A DNA stretch of 64,000 bases from an uncultured Acetatifactor sp. Lineage in GTDB: Bacteria > Bacillota > Clostridia > Lachnospirales > Lachnospiraceae. A model generated the notes under the pieces. That model was given only the letters and a program-made list of their open reading frames with translations, had not been told where the DNA came from and did not search any database. Location: positions 1 through 64,000 of the forward strand of contig CANQNT010000016.1 of NCBI GenBank assembly GCA_947625255.1, given 5' to 3'. Each line of letters starts with the position of its first letter. Position 1 is the stretch's first letter. This document shows, piece after piece, positions 11,117 to 21,300 of this stretch. The position numbers and the translations under genes are program-made.

Positions 11117-11157
11117 AAGTTCCACCCGGTGGAATTTACTTCTACGGGGTGGAACTT
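11117..11157 (-). terminator. Intrinsic terminator after AP2-like gene
   Basis: AAGTTCCACCC / GGGTGGAACTT 11-bp arms; minus-strand side followed by TTTTTTATTAG. Confidence 0.65.
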
Positions 11158-11197
11158 CGTGTTACAAAGCGAAAGCACCAGATCTGTCTTAAATCTG

Positions 11198-12139
11198 TCA
11201 CGTTCCGTTCGTGCTGACGTGGAAATCTCCGTCGGATCTTGTCACTTCATAATAAAAGGGGTTTTCACGGGCCCACTCCGGGTCCTGCTCCGCCCTCTCC
11301 CGGTACCGCTCGCAGGCCGCCAGGTACCCCGCGTGCAGACATTCCTCCGCCTCCAGGCGGGCCCGCACCGCGTCGGCGAAGTCCTTGTAGTACCCGAGGG
11401 TGTAATGCACCTTGCGGAACGTGATCATCGCACGGTAGGAGCCGCTCTTGGTCAGAAACAGCCCCCGGAATCCGGCCTTGTTTTTCTCCGTGTTCTTCTG
11501 GGCCCTCACCAGGCGCTCCAGCCAGGTGTCGTCCTGGTAGTGCAGGTGGTCGTGCATCTTTGATCTCACCTCCTGGTTCAGGCAGCCGCAGCTGCGGGTC
11601 AGGCCCCGCAGCAGGCTGGCCGCGCTCACCTCCGTCTCTCCGCCGCAGTCGCAGCGGCAATGCCATACCGCCATGTTGCTCTTGGCCGCATTCCTGACCG
11701 GGTACTCGGCCACCAGCCTGCCGAAGCGCTGTCCCGTCAGGTCCCGCAGGTTCGGGGAGGGATCGTGCTTCTTGCAGCCGCAGCTCTGGGTCCTGCCCGT
11801 TTTCAGGCGCAGGGCGAGTACCTGGCATTCCCTGCCGCAGTCGCAGCGGCAGCGCCAGAGGGTCCGGTTGTTCCGGACGTTTTCCGTCCGTCCAAGCACC
11901 GTCAGTCTGCCGAAGCGTTGTCCCGTCAGGTCCTCCGCCTCGCCATGGGGTTTCCTCATCCTGGGCACGCAGCCGCAATTCGCCGCATATCCCCCGGTCA
12001 GTTCCCGCCGGATCAGCAGGATCTCGCCGCCGCAGTCGCAGCGGCAGCGCCAGAGGACGCTGCCCGCCCGGCGCTCCCCGGAGTCCCCCAGCACCGTCAG
12101 CATTCCGAACCGCTGACCGATCAAATCCGTATTCCCCAT
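11198..12139 (-). CDS. AP2-like domain protein with three tandem Cys-rich modules
   Basis: Three copies of (D)LxGQRFGxL...WxCRCDCG...CGC, then KAGFRGLFLTKSGSYRAMITFRKVHYTLGYYKDFADAVRARLEAEE resembling the AP2 fold. Start at MGNTDLIGQ. Confidence 0.7.
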   Translation of the reverse strand: MGNTDLIGQRFGMLTVLGDSGERRAGSVLWRCRCDCGGEILLIRRELTGGYAANCGCVPRMRKPHGEAEDLTGQRFGRLTVLGRTENVRNNRTLWRCRCDCGRECQVLALRLKTGRTQSCGCKKHDPSPNLRDLTGQRFGRLVAEYPVRNAAKSNMAVWHCRCDCGGETEVSAASLLRGLTRSCGCLNQEVRSKMHDHLHYQDDTWLERLVRAQKNTEKNKAGFRGLFLTKSGSYRAMITFRKVHYTLGYYKDFADAVRARLEAEECLHAGYLAACERYRERAEQDPEWARENPFYYEVTRSDGDFHVSTNGT

Positions 12140-12194
12140 TTTTTCCAACCTCCAAACATCGCGGCCTCCAGGCATCGGCGGCGCCCTGCGCACA

Positions 12195-12229
12195 GGGCGG
12201 CGGACAGGCTCATCGCCCGTCCGCCGCCC
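12195..12229. other. Strong GC hairpin between surface-protein gene and AP2-like gene
   Basis: GGGCGGCGGAC / GTCCGCCGCCC perfect 11-bp arms, 13-nt loop, no clear U-tract on the minus strand. Confidence 0.5.
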
Positions 12230-12375
12230 CTTTATGTCTTGTAACTTATGTCTTGCTGCCTGTATCCTGTTGCTTATGCCTTTCTGTCTGCGCTTTGCCG
12301 TTTGTGTCTTTCCGCTTGGGCTTTTCCACTCGCTTTCCTGCCCGCATTACGGCCTCACGTTTCCCTTGTGAAAGA

Positions 12376-15300
12376 CTATTCGTCGCGTCCTCCCTTGTTC
12401 TCTGCAGAACGCCTTTTCTCCAGGACCACGGCGGACGCTCCCACGCCAAAGAGCGCGGTCGTCATCATCAGGATCCACAATTCCAGCTCGCTTCCATCGC
12501 CTGTTTCAGGTGCCGGGGTGACGGGCGGCGTTTCAGGAGTCGTGGGATTCCCGGGCTCGCCGGGCTTTGTGGGCTCAGTGGGTTCCGTCGGTTCGCTGGG
12601 CTCACTGGGCTTTGTAGGCTCAGTAGGTTCCGTCGGTTCACTGGGCTCGGTGGGCTCACTGGGCTTTGTAGACTCAGTGGGTTCCGTCGGCTCGCTGGGT
12701 TCCGTCGATTCGGTGGGCTTGGTAGGCTCAGTCGGTTCCGTGGGCTCGGTAGGCTCAGTCGGTTCCGTGGGCTCGGTGGGCTCAGTCGGTTCCGTCGGCT
12801 CGGTGGGCTCGGTCGGTTCCGTCGGCTCGCTGGGTTCCTCCGTCTTCTCATTGACGAAGGTCGCCTTGTTGTTTCCTCCGTCCGTGATCATTCCCTCGGC
12901 CCCGGTCGCCGTCGTCTTGTAGCCCGACTGGTTCGCCTCCGCCTCCGTCACCTTGTAGGTGACGTTCGCGGGCAGACCTGTCGCCGTCCTGCTCTCCCCG
13001 TGCTTCAGGGTAAACTCGGACACGCCTCCCTCGAAGCTCATGTCTCCGTAACTTCCGTTCAACTCCTTGTCTCCAAGCTCCACGCGGAAGTGGAACTCCC
13101 TGTCCGTCTCTCCGGCGTTTCCGGCCACCATCTTCAGCACCGTCAGGCTTCCCGTCTCGGGTGTCGGTTTCTCGCCGTCCTTGTGGTTCACAAAGGTCGC
13201 CGCGCTTCCGGCCGACGCGCTGATCGTTCCGGCCGTCCCGCTTTCCGTCGTATCGTAACCGTCACGGTTCGCCTCCGTCTCGGTGACCTTGTAAGTCGTT
13301 CCCTCGGGCAGACCCGTCGCCGTCCTGCTCTCCCCGTGTTTCAGGGTGAACTCGGACACGCCTCCCTCGAAGCTCATGTCTCCATAGAGTCCGTTCAATT
13401 CCTTGTTTCCAAGTTCCACGCGGAAGTGGAACTTCTTGTTTCGGTCGCCGGCGTCCCCGGTCACCATCTTCGTCACGGTCAGGCTTCCCTTCCTGACCTC
13501 GTTCACGAACTCGGCCTGGCCCACGACCCTGTCTCCCTGTTTGTACAGGACAGATGCCTGCAGGATCCCGTCGCGGTCCCGGGTGACGGTCACGACCGCC
13601 GTGTACACGGTCTCGTCATACACCACGTCCTGGCGCTCCCCCTTGCGCTCCCGGATCTCGTAGGTGTACGTTCCGGGCCGCGTGTAGGTGATGGAGCCGA
13701 AGCTCACGTCCCCGTCGGCGTCGTTGGTGGTCACCCTGGCCGACGCGTCGTCGGGCATGGGCGGCGTTGCCAGTGCGTTCGCCAGGTACGGCGTCACGTC
13801 CTTGTCCAGGCCCAGCAGTCCGCCCAACAGGGCGCCGCTGGCGGCTCCCCTGCCCGCACGGGCCGCTCTTACGCCGACTGCGCTGCCGCCGGACACGTTC
13901 CCGCCGGAGGTTTCATTGTCGGACACTTCGTTTCCGGACACGTCACTGTCGGACACGTCTCCTCCGGACACGTCCGCGGACACGCCGACCAGCTCAAACT
14001 CGAACTCTCCTGACGCCAGGTTTCCGCCCACCAGCGTCTTGTGCGCGTTCAGGATGACGTTGGCGTCCGTGGTGAACTCGTTCACGAATTCCATGCCGTC
14101 CACGGGCCGGCCGTCTCCCTTGCGGGTCAGGCTCACCTCCGCCGACAGCTCCGCATCCAGCGTCTCGCTCTTGCTCTCGCTCACGGTCACGGTTACCACG
14201 TAGACCGTTCCGTCGTACTTCATTCCCGCCACCCTGTCCGCGGGTTCCGGGATCTCTTCCTTTACCTCGTATCGGTACGTGCCGACCTGGCTGTAGGCCG
14301 CGTCGTCAAGCACCTTTGCCTCCGCCGTCTTCCCGTCGCGGCTCGCTCCGTGGCTCACCCTCACGGTCCCGGTGACCGGGTCGGCCGTCGGGTTGTCCGT
14401 GTAAGGGGTCAGCAGAAACGAGAACTGTCCGGGCTGCAGGGTGTAGCCGCCTCCCAGGCTGTCCACCAGGGTCTTGGTCAGCGCCAGGTCCACGCGGACC
14501 GGGGTCTTCAGCGGGTTGTGGAGCACTTCCGTGTACTCGTCCGCGTAGACGGTGAACTCGTTGTCCACGTCCACGACCTTCTCCCTTGCCCTGTTGACCA
14601 CTTCGCCGTCCTCGGCGGCATCGTCCACCTCGGGAATCTCTCCCGTTCCGTACATCCATTTCTGGTAGGCCTTGTCGTTGACCTCCACCGTCAGCTCCAC
14701 GAAGCCCGTGGCCCCGGCAGGTCTCTCGTCCAGGGTCCACACCACGGTGCGGCTGGACGCGTCGTAATGGATGGTGAAGTTCTCGCCCGCGGCGTCATCG
14801 GTGTCCTTCGCTTTCAGCGTCACGCCGTCGAAGCTCGCGGACACGAAGTCCACTCCCTTGTCCAGGGGATCGTACACGTAGACCTTGCCCCTGGTCAGCC
14901 TGCCGCTCACGGGGTCGGCCGCGCTGTTCACCCAGTCGATCCGATAGGTGATCTCGTCCCCTATCTTGACGGCGGGTCCCTTGTGGCCGTCCTCCACGGA
15001 CTCCAGGTCGCCGCTCACGTCGTTGCCGTTCACCTTTGTCTCGGTCTTGGAGGGGCCGGTGGGATTCGGGATGACTTCCGTCAACACCTCCACGTCGTTC
15101 CCCACGACCACGCCGGCCTGGTTCTCCACGCCGCCCTTGGCCTCCGCCTTTTCGTTGACCCTCACGGTCAGGTGTACCGTTCCTTTCGCTTGGCCAGGCT
15201 GTTCGCCCAGGCTCCAGACAACCTTGTGGTTGTCCTTGTCATAGGCGCCGTTCTCTCCCTCGCCGACGGACACGAAGTCCACGCCCGCGTCAAGGGGATC

Positions 15301-18300
15301 TATGATGGTCACCGCGGCTTTCTCGTCATGACCGTTGGTCCAGTGGATCTCGTAGGTGATCTCCTGACCCGCCTCGACGATCTGGCCCGCCCCGGGATCC
15401 GTCTCCGTCTTCTCGGGCACGGGGTTTTCCACCTCGTTGGTGTAGACCGAATGGTTTGCCACGGACACCTGGGCGCGGTTTACCACCTCGTGGTCCTTGC
15501 CGTTTCCGGGGCCGTTTTCATAGGTCCAGGTCTGGACCGCGTTTTCATTGACCCTGACCGTCAACTCCACGTCGCCGGCAAAGTCAGGCTCGGTGTTCGC
15601 CAGGGCCCGGGCGGTAAAGGTCCAGGTCACCGTATGGCTTTCCTTGTCATACACGATGCTAATCTTTATCTGTCCGTTCCCGTCGGCCTCCACGAAAGCG
15701 TCTCCCGTGTCGCTTCCAATGCCCACGCTGTCAATCCGCGTGCTTCCCCCGTCGGCCGCAGCGGCAAGCGTCACGCCGTCAAAGGACGCGGACACGAAGT
15801 CCACACCTTTATCCAGGGGGTCGGTAATGACCACGAGCGCTTTTTCGTCATGAGGATTCTCCCAGTGTACCTTGTAGGTGATCTGATCGCCCACGCCCAC
15901 CAGGACTCCCTCGCCGGGCTCGCTCTCCGTCTTCTCGGGAACGTGGTTCTCCACGGTGTTGGTGTACTTGGAAACGTTGTTCACCTCCACCCTGGCACGG
16001 TTCTTCACCGCGTGGTCGGTTCCCTCTCCCAGCACGGGCTCATCGCCGTCCCCGTAGCCGTAGTTCTTGTACGCGTTCTCGTTCACGGAGACGATCAATA
16101 CCACTTTTCCGGCAGCGCCCGGGTTCTTCTTGCCAAGGTTCCAGGTCACGCAGTCCACGCCGGTCTCGGTGTTCGTCGTGCATACGCCCCCGTCGGAAGC
16201 GGACACGAACGTCACGCCGCCGTCCAGGTAATCGTACACTTTCACCTCGGCCGCCTCGTCTTCCTCGTTCTTCCAGTAGATCTCGTAGGTAATCCGGTCG
16301 CCAATTCCCACGAGGACGTCCTGTCCGGGATCGATCTCCTTTTTCTCGGGGATCGGGTTCTCCACCACGTCGGTGTAGGCGGAGTTGCCCGCCACCGTCA
16401 CCAGGGCGCGGTTCAGCACCTTGTAGTCGTCCTCCCTGTCGGGCTTGTAGCTTCCGCCAGGTTTCAACGTGTCCGTCTCATTGTCATAATCCCAGGCCTT
16501 GACCGCGTTGTCATTGACCCTGACCGTCAGGCCCACGTCGTCGCCGCTGTTGGCAGCGCCATCAAAGCTCCATTTGATCTCGTGGGTCTTCTCGTTGTAT
16601 GTGATCGTAACCTCCCCAGCCACGGAATCCTTTCCACTGTCTCCCGTTATGGAGGCGGTCCGCTCTCCCGGCTGGTGGATGGTGTCCCCTGCCAGTTTCT
16701 CCGCTTCCAGGGTCAGGTTTCCAAAGGAGGCGGACACGAAGTCCACGCCCTTGTCCAAGGGGTCAACGATGGTCACCGCGGCCTGGTCGTCCCTGGTGTT
16801 CTCCCAATGCACTCTGTAGGTGATCGGATCGCCAACGCCCACCAGCTTGCCGTCCCCGGGCGTCGTCTCCGTCTTCTCGGGGATGGGGTTCTCCACGATG
16901 TTGGTGTACTTGGAATCGTTCCCCACTTCCACCTTGGCCCGGTTCTGGACCTTGTGATCCTCGGTGGTATCAGAGACATCCGGGGCATCCGGATCCTGAC
17001 CCGGTTCCGGGTTCTCGCGGTAACTCCATGTCTTCACGGCCTTGTCATTGACCTTGACCGTGAGCGTCACGACGCCGGAGGCGCCGGGATCTTGATTTCC
17101 CAGGTTCCAGATAACAGTCGCCCTGTCTTCCTGGTTTTCTTCTTTCAAAACCTTGTACTGGATCGTGATGCCGTTCTCCGTAACCTGCACGTCGTCCGTG
17201 CCGTTCGCTTCCAGGGTCACGGCATCCGTTCCCTCGCCGAAGCTGGCGGACACGAAGTCCACGCCCTTGTCAAGGTAGTCGGTCACCACGACCTTGGCGG
17301 TTTCCGTCTTGTCGTTCACCCAGCGCACCTTGTACACGATCTCGTCGCCGGGCTTCACCTGCTGGTCCTCGCCAGGGGTTTCCTCTGCCTTCTGGGTCTT
17401 CGGCAGGGTCTGATTGGTGTATTGGACCTCCACCACAGCATCTTCTATTGAAATCTCGCCGGTTACGGTATCAGTTTCACCCTTGGAAACAGAGTCCACA
17501 ACGACCTTGGGCAGGTATCCGTCCGTCGTTTCCTCTTTTACCGTGTATTGCGTGTCAAGAGGCAGACCTGTCAGCTGCACATAGTCGCCATTCTTCAGCT
17601 TCACGGAAAGGGTTCCGTTGGAAATGGTCCCTTTGGTAAAGCCGCTGGTAACGGTCGACGGTGTTTGTGCAGGATCGTTCTCCCTAAAGATCGTATAGGC
17701 ATAGGTACCGACCAGAGGGTCCTTGTTGACATCCCACAGCGTGATCGTGAAATCGAATTCCGCCTTGGAATCCACGGTTCCTCCCTCCAAGGGGATAACA
17801 GTCTTCTGAACTATGAGATCCCCCTTCAGCAAAGGATTGTGGATCGTTTCCGTGTAATCGGTTCTTACGTTCGCACTATGGTCCACATCGACCACTTCAA
17901 CCTTTGCACGGTTTTCAACCTGCAGGTCCGTTTCATCATCCTTTTCATCAGTTTCAATTCCAGTCGAATACTGCCACTTCTTATAAGCGTTTCCGTTGAC
18001 CTTGACTTTCAGTTCCACGTTTCCGGCCGATTCAGGCGGACGGTTATTTAAGGTCCAAGTCACGGTGTGCTCGTCGTAGGAAATGGTAACTTCTCCATTA
18101 GTGCTGGTGATGGAACCCTTGCCATTTGACACGTTACTCGCATCCAAGGTCACCTTATTGGCCCCTTCACCAAAACTTGCGGATACAAAGTCCACACCCT
18201 TGTCAAGAGGGTCCGTAATGGTGACGTTGCCGGGTACCAGTTTCCCATCATAGAAAGCGTTGTTCACCCAGTCGATCCGGTAGGTAATTTCGTCCCCTAT

Positions 18301-21300
18301 CTTGACGGCGGGTCCCTTGTGGCCGTCCTTCACGGGCTCCAGGTCGCCGCTCACGTCGTTGTCGTTCACCTCTGTCTCGGTCTTGTGGGGGCCAGTGGGG
18401 TTCGGGATGAACTCCGTTTTCACTTCCGCATCGTTGCCCACCTTTACGCTCGCCTGGTTCTTGACATTGCCCTGGGTCCTCGCGGTATCGTTTACCTTTA
18501 CCTTCAGGGTGACTTCTCCACTGGCATGGGCGGGCTGAGAGGCAAGTGTCCAGGTAACCGTGCGGGTGTCAGCGTCGTAGCTGCCGCCATGGTCAGCGCT
18601 GACAAAGTCCACGCCCTTATCAAGGGTGTCCGTGATGGTCACGTCGGCCGGCTCGTCATGGCCGTTGGTCCAATGGACCTTATAGGTGATCTCGTCGCCC
18701 ACGTTCACGATCTCGCCCGCGCCGGGTGTCGTTTCCTCTTTTTCGGGGATCGGGTTCTCCACCTTGGCCGTGTAAGACGGATCATGATCGCCAACCGTCA
18801 CGCTCGCCATGTTTACCACCTCATAATCCTTGGCGTCGTCATTGACAGTGGGGTGTTCATAATCCTTGTCGTTATATTGCCAGGACTTGACCGCTTTCTC
18901 GTTGACCTCTACCGTAAGGGTCACGTCCCCACAGTCCTTGGGAGCCTGATTATCAAACGTCCAGGTTACGGTATGCGTATCTGCGTTGTAGATTCCTGCG
19001 GGGTATGATGACTTGTACGTAAGTCCCTTGTCCAGCTTGTCGGTTACAACCACCGTCGCCGTCTCGTTCCAGTTGTTGACCCAGTGGATCTTGTAGGTGA
19101 TCTCCTCGCCCACGCCCACCATCTCGCCGTCCCCGGGCGTGGTCTCGGTCTTCTCGTTCCCGGGAACCTCCTCGTTCGTAAAGGTCAGCGTGTACTCTTC
19201 CCTTTCCTCTTTGACGTTCCCGGTCACCCCGTAGTAATATTCCTTTTTCGTGGGGTCACTGGAGGGTGAACCCGCCGGGTCGGTGGAAACGATGTACCCC
19301 TGCTTCGTGATCTCCTTGACCGTGTAGGACACTCCCACGGGCAGACCCTTGACCGTAAGCTTGTCACCGTCCCTCAACTTAAACTCAAGACGTCCGTCGA
19401 CAATCTGCAGCCCCGCCGCATCTCCATTCTTCTTGTCGATGACGACGACGTCCTGATTGATCCGCTCCTTTTCCTCGAACTCAATGATGAAGCCAAACTC
19501 CCCGGCCAGAGTCGCGTTGCCCGTCACCTTCTTTTCCACGGCCAGGCTGCCGGTGGGCGTGGGATTCTCGATGATATTGGTCTGCGCGGATTTCTCTCCG
19601 ACCTGGACGGTCGCCTGGTTGTCCACGATCTTGTCGTCCGACAGGGCCTTGGCCGTCACTCTGACGAGCAGTGTCACGTCCCCATCCGCTCCGGCGGGAA
19701 CGCCGACATCGTTCGTCCCGATTGTCCAGGTGACCGTCGAAATTCCTTTCGCATCCGTCGTGCAGGAAACACTCACGGGAACGTTGGGAACACTCGTCCC
19801 GTCGGCGCCCTGGATGGCAGCGGTTCCGCTCTTGGTATCCGTTCCGCCTGTAGGGTCGGTCAACTCTATCCCCTCATAGGAGGCGCTTACGAACTCCACC
19901 CCCGGATCCAATTCGTCAGTCACTTGCACGACCGCCGCGGCTTTCAGCCCGTTCTTCCAGCGAACCTTATAAGTGATCACGTCGCCCACGTAAACCTTGG
20001 GACCTGTCAGCGTGTTGTCACTGCCTTCCTTGGGAACTAGGTCTGAATCGCCAACAGGAGAAGGATTGCCATCGGTCCTGGTGATGTTTGTCTCCGTCTT
20101 CTCTGTGACCGGGTTCTCCACCTGTTCTGTCAGCCTGAAAGAATCATTCCCAACTTTCACACGAGCCTTGTTCAGGACCTCATAATCAGGAGTTGTTCCT
20201 GCTGGTCCAAAACCATCCGCAGTATCGTTGTAGTCATAATCAATTTTAGCGTTCAAATTTACTTTTACTTTCAGACCTACAAAGCCTGTGGCATTGGGAT
20301 TCTGCATTCCCAAATCCCATACTACAGTGTGGGCAGGAATTTCTGTTATTCCCATAGAAGAAAACAAAGAGTCCAGAGGAGATTTGGAAGTATCATCCTC
20401 CTTATCTTTATAATAAGTTGCTGTAATTCCACTTGTGAGTTCCCCACCACCTCCAGATATTTGATAGGCCTTGGCAGTACCCGGTACATAGTCCACACCA
20501 GGATCCAGTGTATCCATTACAATGACATGAGCTGGTTCAGCCGTATAATTACTCCAACTAATCTCATAAGAAATCTCACTGCCAATGGTGACAAGTTCCC
20601 CATCACCGGGTGTAAGCTCTTTCTTATGAATGTCGAGTTTTTTATTGGTATATTTTACCGTTTCCGTCTCTTCATCTTTTGTAATATCTCCACTTACTTT
20701 ATATTTTTGGGGATCTGAAAGCTCATTTTTAGAAACTACCGTACCCACAGCAGCAGATGTAAAATAATCATTCTCCAAAGTTTCGGTAATATAATATTTT
20801 ACTCCGACAGGAAGATCCTTAATTTGCAGAGTTTGGTTATGTTTCAGTTTAACTGTAGCTTTTCCATGATTGAATGTTATCTCTCCAACACCATTTTTCA
20901 AAACAAAACCATACTTATCCCCCGTGTCATCTGTGTCATCTGACTTTTTCTCAGATCCATCATCCCACAACACAACAGGATAAGTTCCACTCAAAGGGGC
21001 ATCTTTTTCATCATGAAGTTCAATGTCAAAATCCCACAGTTTTACTTTGTCACCATTCTCACCAGTAACTTCTTTGGACAAGTCAAGCTCAACGGTCTCA
21101 AATGTGTTCGTACAAGTGAATTGAATTTCTCCGATATTATCAGGTGAACTCCCCACATTAAAAGATCCACCATTAAGTTCATAACCATTTTCGTCCAAAA
21201 CTGTATACGTGGTCTCCGATGTTGTGGCCCCTCCCTTATCGGTTTCCGTTAAATCAAACTTATAATCACATTCATTCTCAAAAATGTTCTCGTTTACATC

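Noticed and set aside
11265-12155. 296-aa minus-strand ORF in another frame within the AP2-like gene
   Set aside because: Shifted-frame reading of the three Cys-rich repeats in GC-rich DNA; the other frame has recognisable domains and conserved Cys spacing.
12550-12840. Possible CRISPR-like array
   Set aside because: Short degenerate 9-bp coding units without unique spacers; encodes a protein stalk.
12248-12922. 224-aa plus-strand ORF with (VGSVGS)n repeats
   Set aside because: Antisense of the 9-bp stalk repeat; no independent evidence for expression.
12253-14013. 586-aa plus-strand ORF (RFRGLGRLSRF... repeats)
   Set aside because: Reverse complement of the Pro/Thr/Glu stalk and pilin-type domains; low-complexity artefact.
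14041-17451. 1,136-aa plus-strand ORF opposite the giant adhesin
   Set aside because: It is antisense to a strongly supported repeat protein; composition (His/Val/Leu/Arg-rich, repeated VDLVGDLIAHAH-type strings) mirrors the adhesin's repeated codons. The long open frame is explained by biased codon use in GC-rich repeats, and no family motif is seen.
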